DNA from: Candidatus Saccharimonadota bacterium
GTDB taxonomy: Bacteria > Eremiobacterota > Xenobia > Xenobiales > Xenobiaceae
DNA length: 5,593 nt
Direction: 5' to 3'
Assembly: GCA_004554425.1 (NCBI GenBank)
Contig: SFMI01000112.1
Coordinates: 1 to 5,593 of the forward strand
Part shown: positions 1-5,593 of the stretch, in pieces
Numbering within the stretch: the first letter of the stretch is position 1
How the letters are laid out: each line of letters begins with the position of its first letter
Program-made: the position numbers and the translations under genes
Notes under the pieces: model-generated
Database searches by the model: none
What the model was told of the DNA's origin: nothing
Seen by the model: the letters and a program-made list of their open reading frames with translations, nothing else

Positions 1-623
1 TAAAGCAATTCTTGGCTTTTCCTCTAGCTTTTGCATGTGTATATTTTATCTGGGTATTTGCCAAGCAAACCAGCTTAAATGGGGCCATAGCTTTACTAAT
101 TGCTTTAATATGGGCCTCATTAGCTGCCTGGACTTATGGGCGTTTAGCTTTAAAAAAACCAAAAGCAGCCTGGATTCTAGTATGTATAATTTCAGCCATT
201 TGCCTTTTCACTGTGTATTGGGCTTGTACAACTGCTGCAAACGTTCAGCCTACTCATAATTCGGCAACTGATACTTATAATGGTCAAGATATTACAACTT
301 GGTCGCCTCAAGCTGTGCAAAAAGCTTTAAGTCAAGGACGCTCAGTTTTTATCGATTTTGGTGCTGACTGGTGTCTCACTTGCCAAGTTAATGAAAAAAC
401 GGTTCTATCCAATCCGGAAATAAAAGAGCTTTTTCGAGAACGTGGTATAGTTTTTCTAAAGGCTGACTGGACTAAGCGCAATGAAGAAATAACGGAAGCT
501 TTGCGCACTTACGGGCGCAGCGGTGTGCCTCTTTATGTTTATTATGAGGCGCATAATCAGTCTGAGCCTGTTATCTTGCCGGAAATTTTAACTGTTAATA
601 TTGTAAAATCATATGTGAAATAA
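1..623 (+). CDS. DsbD-like thiol:disulfide interchange protein, C-terminal part (5' end outside window)
   Basis: The reading frame is open from the left edge (first full codon at base 3) and ends in TAA at 621-623. Its opening residues KQFLAFPLAF match the last part of the DsbD/CcdA-like membrane domain, where a (K/Q)Q(F/L)(L/M)AFP motif is typical. About three hydrophobic segments follow (roughly codons 3-20, 24-47 and 53-75), then a thioredoxin-like domain. That domain has FIDFGADWCLTCQVNEK with the redox pair Cys-Leu-Thr-Cys (cysteine codons at 372-374 and 381-383) and a cis-proline segment SGVPLYVYY (GVP at 522-530). By family knowledge, DsbD passes electrons from cytoplasmic thioredoxin across the inner membrane to extracytoplasmic thiol proteins, and its C-terminal thioredoxin domain faces outward. 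An upstream TTG at 12 is internal to the domain and is not the start. Whether an N-terminal DsbD-alpha domain exists cannot be seen. The gene is followed after 24 bases by a hotdog gene, probably co-transcribed. Confidence 0.88.
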   Translation, partial: KQFLAFPLAFACVYFIWVFAKQTSLNGAIALLIALIWASLAAWTYGRLALKKPKAAWILVCIISAICLFTVYWACTTAANVQPTHNSATDTYNGQDITTWSPQAVQKALSQGRSVFIDFGADWCLTCQVNEKTVLSNPEIKELFRERGIVFLKADWTKRNEEITEALRTYGRSGVPLYVYYEAHNQSEPVILPEILTVNIVKSYVK

Positions 624-637
624 ATTATGATTTACTT

Positions 638-642
638 GGAGG
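638..642 (+). promoter_or_regulatory. Shine-Dalgarno GGAGG that fixes the start of the hotdog gene
   Basis: GGAGG lies five bases before the ATG at 648. The same frame also has an ATG at 627, but that one has no ribosome site, and the GGAGG would fall inside its coding sequence. The start at 648 is therefore preferred. Confidence 0.8.
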
Positions 643-647
643 TAAAT

Positions 648-1031
648 ATGGAAATAAAAACTCATTTAGGCGTCGACAAGCAACTTTGTGGCCAAGTTGT
701 GAAATTGGGAGAGGGCGAAGCTGTTGTCAGCTTAACTTTGACGCAAAATATGAGCGCCGACGCTCGCGGTTTAGTTCATGGTGGTTTCATTTTCGGTTTA
801 GCCGATTATGCTGCTATGTTGGCTGTTAACGATCCTAATGTTGTGCTTGGTGCTGCCGAGACGCGCTTTTTGAAGCCTTGCCAAGTAGGTGAAATTATCA
901 AAGCTCATGCCAAAATAGTCGGTGAGGCAGGGAAGAAACGTACGGTTGAAGTCAGTTGTAAACGTGGAGATGTAGAAGTTTTCAAAGGTAGCTTTACCTG
1001 TTTTGTTTTGGATAAACACGTTTTAGATTAG
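648..1031 (+). CDS. PaaI-like hotdog-fold thioesterase family protein
   Basis: This 127-residue protein has the length and layout of a single-domain hotdog thioesterase. The core motif GLVHGGFIFGLADYAA (residues 41-56) holds the HGG turn (44-46) and an acidic residue, Asp53, at the start of the central helix. This matches the PaaI pattern HGG-x(4-5)-(L/A)-D. The strand NVVLGAAETRFLKPCQVGE (64-82) corresponds to the conserved FLxPxxxGE segment of PaaI and FapR-like hotdogs. Family members usually hydrolyse acyl-CoA or aryl-CoA thioesters in the cytoplasm, as dimers or tetramers. The actual substrate cannot be read from the sequence. The C-terminus, CFVLDKHVLD, recalls a conserved ending I associate with a poorly characterised bacterial hotdog subgroup; this is from memory only. 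There is no DNA-binding helix-turn-helix, so it is not a full FapR regulator. It lies 24 bases after the DsbD-like gene, which suggests an operon, although no functional link is known. Confidence 0.85.
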   Translation: MEIKTHLGVDKQLCGQVVKLGEGEAVVSLTLTQNMSADARGLVHGGFIFGLADYAAMLAVNDPNVVLGAAETRFLKPCQVGEIIKAHAKIVGEAGKKRTVEVSCKRGDVEVFKGSFTCFVLDKHVLD

Positions 1032-1060
1032 TTACTGATAATCACTTTGTTATTGTAATG

Positions 1061-1080
1061 CCGCTCGCAATAAGAGGCGG
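1061..1080 (+). other. Small inverted repeat between the hotdog and pepF genes
   Basis: CCGCTC (1061-1066) can pair with GAGGCGG (1074-1080) with one bulged base, around a seven-base loop. No T-run follows, so a rho-independent terminator is unlikely. It could be a processing or stabilising hairpin within an operon, or chance. The rest of the 76-base gap shows no convincing promoter. Confidence 0.25.
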
Positions 1081-1107
1081 TAAGAATTAGGCGTAGGTAG
1101 TGTGAAG

Positions 1108-3063
1108 ATGGAAGAAAATAAAGAATGTGCGGAAATATTGCCAAGTTGGGATTTGTCGGATCTTTATGCTGGAGACAATGACCCTAAAATAGAAGCTGAT
1201 TTACATAAAGGCGCTGAGCTAGCCAAGCAATTTGTGGCTAATTGGCGAGAAATTATTGTTTCTGCCCGTTATCAAGCTGAGCAATTGGCACAAGCTATGG
1301 CCGATTATGAGCAAATTAATATTTTACTAACTATACCATCCGCTTATGCCGGTTTGCGTTTTGCTGTGGAAAGCAAAAATGAAGCTGTCGGCGCTCTGAG
1401 TCAACATTGCAGCGAAAAAATTAGTGAAATTTTTACTGATTTGCTGTTTTTTGAATTGGAATTAGGCAAAATAAATGACGAAAATTGGGACAAGCTTAAA
1501 GATGCGCCTCCGCTTGCTCAATACCGACATTTTGTTGAAGATTTGCGCCGCACGCAAAAACATTCTCTCAGCGAAACAGAAGAGAAATTGTTAGAGCAAA
1601 CTGCCAATAGTGGCAGTCGTGCTTTTCGTCGTTTGTTTGGGGAACTTATCTCTAGGTTGATTTTCCAAATGGAGTTAAATGGCCAAAAGCGTGAACTTAC
1701 CCAAAGCGAATTGCTGGCTCTCTTTCACGATCCAGACAGGGCCGTGCGCCGCCGTGCAGCAGAAGTACTTTCCGATGTGCTTAAGGCTAATGCACACCCA
1801 ATTCATTTTACCTACAATACTCTTTTACTTGATAAGCTCACTCAAGATAAGTTACGTGGCTACGCGCGTCCGGAAAGCAGCCGCAATTCCGCCAACGAAT
1901 TAGACGATTCTACTGTTGATATGGTCGTCGATGTTGTTAAGTCAAATTATAATATAGTCGCCGAATATTATCGTTTAAAAGCTGAACTTTTAGATTTGCC
2001 ACAGCTTTATCATTATGATCGCTATGCTCCTTTAGGTGAAGTAAAAGAAAAAGTTTCCTATGCGCAGGCTAAGGAAATTGTTTTGGAAGCATTTGGAGAA
2101 TTCGATCCCCAGTTTAAAGCTATGGCAGAAAAATTCTTTGCCAACAATTGGATCGATGCTAAAGTTGCTGAAGGAAAACGCGGTGGCGCTTTCTGTGCTG
2201 GCCTTGTACCTACACTTCACCCTTACGTAATGCTTAACTATACTGGCTCTTCTCGTGATGTTCAGACTATGGCTCACGAGCTTGGCCATGGCTTACACGA
2301 TTTGCTAGCTTCCAAACAAAACTACTTTGATTATCGTCCGGTTTTGCCCTTAGCTGAAACAGCTAGCACCTTTGCGGAAATGATTGTCTTTGAGAAGCTC
2401 TTCAATAATTTGCAAACAACTAAGGATAAGTTGGCTTTGTTGGCTTCTAAAATAGAGGACTCTTTTGCCACTGTCTTCCGTCAGGTGGCCATGTATACTT
2501 TCGAGCAAAGAGCTTTTGCTGCCAGAGCTAAAGAAGGCGAACTTGCTTTGGAGCGTCTTAACGCTCTTTGGCAGCAGTCTATTGGCGAAATGTTCCAAGA
2601 CTCGCTTTATTTGGGCGCCGATCATGCTATTACTTGGTTGTATGTGCCCCATTTTGTCTATACTCCGTTTTATGTTTATGCCTATGCTTTCGGAGAATTG
2701 CTTGTTTATAGCTTATTTGCTAGATACCACCGCGAAGGTGACGCTTTTAAGCAAAAGTACATTCAATTCTTAGCTTCTGGTGGCTCTCAGAGTCCACGTC
2801 AGCTTTTGGCTAAATTAGATATTGACATTGATAGTCGCGAATTTTGGCAAGAAGGTTGCAATTTAATTGCTGCCAACGTTGAGCAAGCTAAAGCTCTGGC
2901 TCAAGAACTTAAAGGCCCGAAAAATTCTTCAGATGAAGCTTCTGATAGCTATGATGATGAAGATTCATGGGACGATAGCAAAGGTTGGGGCGATGCCGAT
3001 GATGATGGCTGGGCCGGCCAAGATGAGGATGACTTTATCGATCCCAGTGAACGCGGATTTTAA
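1108..3063 (+). CDS. pepF: M3-family oligoendopeptidase F (zinc metallopeptidase) with acidic C-terminal tail
   Basis: The protein is 651 residues from the ATG at 1108. A GTG at 1102 is also in frame, but AGGTAG at 1095-1100 is too close to it and better spaced for 1108. The N-terminus has the usual pepF opening WDLSDLYAGDNDP (14-26). The catalytic centre is HELGHGLH: His390 and His394 are zinc ligands, Glu391 is the catalytic base, and Glu417 in AETASTFAE is the third ligand, 27 residues downstream as in the M3 family. The substrate-binding tyrosine/histidine segment HFVYTPFYVYAYAFGELL spans 515-532. The enzyme is expected to cleave short oligopeptides in the cytoplasm; no signal peptide is visible. 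PepF/M3 proteins are typically about 600 residues. Here the fold seems complete near residue 601, and about 50 extra residues follow, very rich in Asp/Glu with three Trp. A 76-base gap without a clear terminator separates it from the hotdog gene. It converges with metG. Confidence 0.93.
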   Translation: MEENKECAEILPSWDLSDLYAGDNDPKIEADLHKGAELAKQFVANWREIIVSARYQAEQLAQAMADYEQINILLTIPSAYAGLRFAVESKNEAVGALSQHCSEKISEIFTDLLFFELELGKINDENWDKLKDAPPLAQYRHFVEDLRRTQKHSLSETEEKLLEQTANSGSRAFRRLFGELISRLIFQMELNGQKRELTQSELLALFHDPDRAVRRRAAEVLSDVLKANAHPIHFTYNTLLLDKLTQDKLRGYARPESSRNSANELDDSTVDMVVDVVKSNYNIVAEYYRLKAELLDLPQLYHYDRYAPLGEVKEKVSYAQAKEIVLEAFGEFDPQFKAMAEKFFANNWIDAKVAEGKRGGAFCAGLVPTLHPYVMLNYTGSSRDVQTMAHELGHGLHDLLASKQNYFDYRPVLPLAETASTFAEMIVFEKLFNNLQTTKDKLALLASKIEDSFATVFRQVAMYTFEQRAFAARAKEGELALERLNALWQQSIGEMFQDSLYLGADHAITWLYVPHFVYTPFYVYAYAFGELLVYSLFARYHREGDAFKQKYIQFLASGGSQSPRQLLAKLDIDIDSREFWQEGCNLIAANVEQAKALAQELKGPKNSSDEASDSYDDEDSWDDSKGWGDADDDGWAGQDEDDFIDPSERGF

Positions 3064-3112
3064 TTGACATACTTTCTATAGCTAAATCCAGGGGCCTCAC
3101 GGTACTCTTGGT

Positions 3113-3162
3113 AAAAAAATAAGGCTCGATTCCACCATGGTGGGATCGAAGCCTTATTTTTT
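3113..3162. terminator. Bidirectional rho-independent terminator between pepF and metG
   Basis: A run of seven A (3113-3119) is followed by TAAGGC-TCGATTCCACC. This pairs with GGTGGGATCGA-AGCCTTA and a run of six T (3157-3162). The stem is about 22 base pairs with one single-base bulge and one G-T wobble, around the palindrome CCACCATGGTGG. With A-run and T-run arms it ends in a U-tract whichever strand is transcribed, so it should serve both converging genes. It lies 49 bases after the pepF stop and 17 bases from the metG stop. Confidence 0.9.
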
Positions 3163-3179
3163 GCAAAAACTATGGCAAC

Positions 3180-4835
3180 TTAGCCGAGCTTAGCTCTTTC
3201 AGTTTCTACAATGGAAGGATCGAGCTTTTTGAAGAGAGGAGTAGCTTGACCTAACTTATGGCCGGGCTTAATTTCAAAGAGCTCCCATTTAACATCTTGG
3301 CCTTCACCGGGCAAACCTAAAATGGAATGCAATTTAGTGCAAGTGTCTGGCAAGAAAGGATGGAGCATAACTCTTAAGTTGGCAATAAGTTGAACCATAG
3401 TAGCCATAATGGCACCGGTACGCTGCTTATCAACTTTTACTTCTTTCCAAGGAGCCTGGGAATCGAAATAGCGGTTGCCTTCTCTGGCTAATTCCATAGC
3501 TTCGGCTAAAGCTTGCTTAAACTGACATTCGCTAATGAGCTGACCAACTTTGGCAAAAGTCTCTTTGGAGCGGGCGATAATTTCTTTATCTTCATCAGTA
3601 AACTCAGCTTCGGGAACTTCGCCCTGGAAATGTTTGTTGGTGAAGGAAATGCTGCGATTAACCAAATTGCCCCACCATCCGACCAATTCGTCGTTATTGC
3701 GACGCAGGAACTCGGCCCAAGAGAAGTCGCTGTCGGAAGTCTCTGGAGCAGTTGCAGTCAATACATAACGCAAGGGGTCGGGATCGTATTCTTTTAAGTA
3801 ATCGTCGAGCCAAACTGCCCAATTATTAGAAGTAGAGAGCTTGCGGCCTTCCAAATTGAGGAATTCGTTAGCGGGAATATCATAAGGTAAATTTAAGTCG
3901 CCAATGCCCATAAGTACGGCTGGCCAACGGATAGAGTGGAACGGAATATTGTCTTTACCGATAAAGTAGTAAGACTTGGCTTCGGGATTCTTCCACCAAT
4001 CTTTCCATAAATCAGGCTGTCCTTGCTCTTTGGACCACTGAATGCTGGCTGACAAATAACCAATAACAGCTTCCCACCAAACGTAAATACGCTTGTGCTC
4101 ATATCCGGGTACTGGTACGGGAATGCCCCACTCCATATCGCGAGTAATAGCCGAATCTTTTAAGCCTTCGTGCAAATAATTATTGGTAAAGTTGAGCACG
4201 TTGGGGCGGAAGTGTTTATCTTTAAGCCATTCTAAAATTTGATCGTTAAAGGCTGACCATTTAAAGAAGAAATGTTCTGTTTCTTTAATGATAGGTTTGG
4301 CACCGCACAATTTGCACTTGGGCTCAATCAGCTCTTTAGCATCGAAGGTGCGACCGCAAGCGTCGCATTGATCTCCACGAGCTTTTTCGGCTCCGCAGTA
4401 AGGGCACTTACCTTCTACATAACGATCTGGTAAGAATGTTTTGTCTTCCGGGCAGTAAAGCTGTTCTTGCGTTTGCAAGTAAATATAACCTTTTTCATAA
4501 AGATCCATAAAGATCTTTTGTACTATTTCGCGATGGTTTTCAGTTCTGGTGCTAGTGAAAAGCTCCCATTGAACGTGAAGATCATCGAGACTTTTGGCTA
4601 TAACATCATGATAACGCTGAGCAATTTCAGCCGGAGTTACGCCTTCTCGGTTGGCACTAATGGTAATAGGGGTGCCGTGTTCATCGGTGCCGGAAACCAT
4701 GAGCACTTTGTCACCGCTCATACGATGATAGCGAGCGAAAATATCGGCTGGCAAGTAACAACCGGCCACGTGGCCTAAATGGAGCCCGCCATTGGCGTAC
4801 GGCCAAGCTACGCTTACTAAGATATTGGCTGACAT
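3180..4835 (-). CDS. metG: Methionyl-tRNA synthetase
   Basis: This 551-residue class I aminoacyl-tRNA synthetase joins methionine to tRNA-Met in the cytoplasm using ATP. The Rossmann-fold start has AWPYANGGLHLGHVAG, with HLGH (19-22) as the HIGH motif, and GTDEHGTP at 49-56. The connective peptide carries a Cys cluster. C144/C147 with C157/C160 form a complete zinc knuckle. C128 with C174/C177 form a second site with only three cysteines, and Asp131 sits where a fourth Cys could be. The methionine pocket segment is YVWWEAVIGYLSAS (251-264), with Trp253 at the same number as in the E. coli enzyme. The KMSKS loop reads KLSTS (332-336), keeping the first lysine. The helical anticodon-binding domain contains QAPWKEVK (460-467). 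The protein stops after this domain, so it lacks the C-terminal tRNA-binding/dimerisation domain found in the 677-residue E. coli protein. Start: ATG at 4835, with GGAGGT (4841-4846 on this strand) five bases upstream. Confidence 0.96.
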   Translation of the reverse strand: MSANILVSVAWPYANGGLHLGHVAGCYLPADIFARYHRMSGDKVLMVSGTDEHGTPITISANREGVTPAEIAQRYHDVIAKSLDDLHVQWELFTSTRTENHREIVQKIFMDLYEKGYIYLQTQEQLYCPEDKTFLPDRYVEGKCPYCGAEKARGDQCDACGRTFDAKELIEPKCKLCGAKPIIKETEHFFFKWSAFNDQILEWLKDKHFRPNVLNFTNNYLHEGLKDSAITRDMEWGIPVPVPGYEHKRIYVWWEAVIGYLSASIQWSKEQGQPDLWKDWWKNPEAKSYYFIGKDNIPFHSIRWPAVLMGIGDLNLPYDIPANEFLNLEGRKLSTSNNWAVWLDDYLKEYDPDPLRYVLTATAPETSDSDFSWAEFLRRNNDELVGWWGNLVNRSISFTNKHFQGEVPEAEFTDEDKEIIARSKETFAKVGQLISECQFKQALAEAMELAREGNRYFDSQAPWKEVKVDKQRTGAIMATMVQLIANLRVMLHPFLPDTCTKLHSILGLPGEGQDVKWELFEIKPGHKLGQATPLFKKLDPSIVETERAKLG

Positions 4836-4859
4836 AAAAAACCTCCAGTGGAGTAGGAA

Positions 4860-4888
4860 ATATTACAAAAAATTGCTCAAATTCAAAC
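4860..4888 (-). promoter_or_regulatory. metG: Candidate metG promoter
   Basis: Read on the - strand, GTTTGA (4883-4888) and TAATAT (4860-4865) are 17 bases apart. They would give a leader of roughly 20 bases containing the GGAGGT site. The -10 box is fair and the -35 box is poor. The call rests on position and spacing in AT-rich DNA, so it is tentative. Confidence 0.27.
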
Positions 4889-4953
4889 TCTTAAAAAAGC
4901 GGCTGAAAAAGTTCTCCTTTGATAACTCTTTCCCTTTACAACCTTAGGCGTAG

Positions 4954-5199
4954 TTAAATTAACTGTTCGTAAAGCAGGTAAGCGGATAAATTTGTAAAAA
5001 AATAATAGATGTTCTTTAGCTCTCGAGCTTGGTGGATGAGGCTGGTTTCATAGTTGTGTTCAGCTATCAGTGCATCGACGAAGTTTGAGTGTGGGCCGAT
5101 TCTTATTCGCCAAGAATGAAAAGCTCCAAATACTCTATCTGTTTGGCGGTGCTTAGCTTTTTGGTATAGTCGATAGTAAGTATCAGCGACGAAGAAACG
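4954..5199 (-). pseudogene. Possible gene remnant: 81-codon stop-free frame without a start
   Basis: Read on the - strand this frame is open for 81 codons after a TGA (5200-5202) and ends in TAA at 4954-4956. Its translation has a protein-like mix with many aromatic and charged residues (for example VADTYYRLYQ and RIRIGPHSNFVDAL). It has no ATG, GTG or TTG start inside. Upstream of the TGA the same frame stays open to an ATG at 5296-5298 (32 codons), but that stretch overlaps the start of the zinc-ribbon gene on the other strand and has no ribosome site. Codon use (CGA, AGA, ATA, CTA) differs from the neighbouring genes. I do not recognise a family. It may be a decayed gene or a chance open frame. 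Confidence 0.15.
5143..5170 (+). promoter_or_regulatory. Candidate promoter for the zinc-ribbon gene
   Basis: TTGGCG (5143-5148) and an extended -10 TGGTATAGT (5162-5170) are 16 bases apart. Transcription would begin near 5177, giving a leader of about 115 bases that starts at the TAAGTAT/ATACTTA stem. A second -10-like TATAAT at 5206-5211 lies inside a palindrome and has no -35 partner. Both are weak calls. Confidence 0.3.
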
Positions 5200-5226
5200 T
5201 CATATTATAATATTTGAAAAATACTT

Positions 5227-5258
5227 AAAGCAGACTGTTGGTGGGGGAAGTCTGTTTT
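5227..5258 (+). terminator. Terminator-like or attenuator-like hairpin upstream of the zinc-ribbon start
   Basis: AAAGCAGACT (5227-5236) pairs with AGTCTGTTTT (5249-5258) as a 10-base-pair stem with one G-T pair, around a G-rich 12-base loop. Four T close the stem and a broken T-rich stretch ending in six T follows at 5265-5270. The stem has few G-C pairs, so it would be a weak terminator. It lies 33 bases before the ATG at 5292. It could attenuate that gene or end a short RNA started near 5177. Confidence 0.35.
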
Positions 5259-5291
5259 GGATATATTTTTTAAGGGTAAGCTTAGTGGGCC

Positions 5292-5593
5292 ATGGCATTA
5301 GTTGAGTTCGTACCGGAAAAAGAAATAGTCTGTGATGGTTGTCAAAAACGTATCGCTCCCGGAGAAATAGCCTATAGAAATGATGAAATAGAGGGCAGCT
5401 TCTGGTGCAAACAGTGTTATGATGAAGTTGTTGCCGAACTTATGGCGGAAGATGAAGCTCTCTATGATGATAGCTTAAATGAAAGCGGCGGCTCAGCCGC
5501 TCCAGCTGCTGCCCCAGCTCAACCTATGCGCCAAGCCGCTCCAGCTGCTGCCCCAGCTCAACCTATGCGCCAAGCCGCTCCAGCTGCTGCCCC
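5292..5593 (+). CDS. Small zinc-ribbon protein with Ala/Pro-rich 13-residue tandem repeats (3' end outside window)
   Basis: The ATG at 5292 opens a frame that runs off the right edge after 100 full codons. The preceding in-frame stop is TAG at 5283-5285, and no other start lies between. Residues 14-42 form a treble-clef or zinc-ribbon unit with CDGC (14-17) and CKQC (39-42), spaced by 21 residues and containing a LIM-like GEIAY...GSFWC pattern. A short acidic stretch follows (AEDEALYDDSLNE, 52-64), then a Gly-Ser joint, then repeats of AAPAAAPAQPMRQ from residue 69. There is no signal peptide or membrane segment, so it is probably cytoplasmic. The ribosome site is poor: AAGGG at 5272-5276 is 15 bases away, and AGTGGG directly before the ATG is too close. 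The likely role is protein or nucleic-acid binding through the zinc site with a flexible arm; I do not recognise the family and assign no function. Confidence 0.75.
   Translation, partial: MALVEFVPEKEIVCDGCQKRIAPGEIAYRNDEIEGSFWCKQCYDEVVAELMAEDEALYDDSLNESGGSAAPAAAPAQPMRQAAPAAAPAQPMRQAAPAAA
5496..5593 (+). repeat. Perfect 39-bp in-frame tandem repeat (at least 2.5 copies)
   Basis: Units at 5496-5534 and 5535-5573 are identical base for base. A third begins at 5574 and matches for its 20 visible bases. Each unit encodes AAPAAAPAQPMRQ. The unit is 26 of 39 G+C, clearly richer than the surrounding DNA. Identity at third codon positions points to recent duplication or continuing copy-number change rather than old protein repeats. 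The copy number is unknown because the window ends inside the array. Confidence 0.95.

Larger units (their letters stand above)
4836..5291. other. 456-base gap between divergent metG and zinc-ribbon genes; no confirmed gene
   Basis: Both flanking genes are transcribed away from this gap, so it should hold two promoters. No tRNA T-loop or known riboswitch core was recognised. Several inverted repeats are present: ATTCTT/AAGAAT (5099-5104, 5112-5117), AAAAGCT/AGCTTTT (5119-5125, 5155-5161), TAAGTAT/ATACTTA (5177-5183, 5221-5227) and GACG/CGTC (5188-5191, 5198-5201). There is also a 12-base palindrome centred on TATAAT (5202-5213) and a terminator-like hairpin (5227-5258). The - strand has an 81-codon stop-free frame ending in TAA at 4954-4956, without a start codon. 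These readings compete: structured leader or small RNA on the + strand, decayed gene on the - strand, or plain spacer. Confidence 0.5.

Noticed and set aside
627..647. Upstream ATG at 627 as the start of the hotdog protein
   Set aside because: It has no ribosome site, and the clear GGAGG at 638-642 serves the ATG at 648.
3064..3069. Perfect TTGACA -35 hexamer directly after the pepF stop codon
   Set aside because: No -10 box lies 15-19 bases downstream, and it would drive transcription into the terminator and antisense to metG.
4843..4853. CTCCAGTGGAG palindrome overlapping the metG ribosome site as a translation switch
   Set aside because: With a workable loop only three base pairs remain, too weak to hide the ribosome site.
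4911..4920. AAAGGAGAAC on the - strand as a Shine-Dalgarno site for an extra small gene before metG
   Set aside because: No ATG, GTG or TTG lies at a suitable distance downstream.
5009..5053. Short + strand frame of 14 codons with two adjacent Trp codons, reminiscent of an attenuation leader peptide
   Set aside because: It has no ribosome site, no biosynthetic gene follows, and no alternative terminator pair lies next to it.
5200..5202. TGA within an otherwise long - strand frame as evidence for TGA recoding
   Set aside because: None of the recognised genes has an in-frame TGA or needs one to be read through. Absence of TGA among four stops is too small a sample.
4836..5291. A tRNA or known riboswitch in the long gap beside metG
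   Set aside because: No T-loop GTTCRA motif with matching acceptor arms was seen on either strand, and no riboswitch core that I know was recognised.

Overview
The window is an ordinary-looking bacterial chromosome segment with an AT-leaning composition and dense gene packing. It holds five protein genes, two of them cut by the window edges. From left to right on the + strand: the C-terminal part of a DsbD-like membrane thiol:disulfide reductase (1-623); a small PaaI-like hotdog thioesterase (648-1031); and a full-length M3-family oligoendopeptidase of the PepF type with an unusual acidic tail (1108-3063). A near-perfect bidirectional terminator hairpin (3113-3162) then separates pepF from a converging methionyl-tRNA synthetase gene, metG (3180-4835, - strand). 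A 456-base gap follows (4836-5291). Last is the start of a small zinc-ribbon protein (5292 onward, + strand), which runs into a perfect 39-bp tandem repeat and off the right edge.

The organism cannot be named from this sequence. The genes are clearly bacterial: there are Shine-Dalgarno sites, a DsbD-type electron carrier and a PepF peptidase. The MetRS has a KLSTS loop in place of KMSKS, a WWEAVIGY active-site segment and a two-knuckle Cys arrangement. My impression from memory is that this resembles MetRS of several less-sampled phyla more than the classical enterobacterial enzyme. All four visible stop codons are TAA or TAG, which is too few to mean anything about codon reassignment.

The dsbD-like and hotdog genes are 24 bases apart on one strand and probably share a transcript. 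pepF follows after a 76-base gap with no clear terminator and may belong to the same unit. No known pathway links these three genes. metG is a separate unit on the opposite strand, with its own strong Shine-Dalgarno site. The zinc-ribbon gene is divergent from metG.

The parts most worth a second look are the right end and the gap beside it. The zinc-ribbon protein carries nucleotide-identical 13-codon repeats. The gap holds several inverted repeats, a terminator-like hairpin just upstream of the zinc-ribbon start, an interrupted direct repeat, and an 81-codon stop-free frame on the - strand that lacks a start codon. I see no clear defence, mobile or CRISPR system here.
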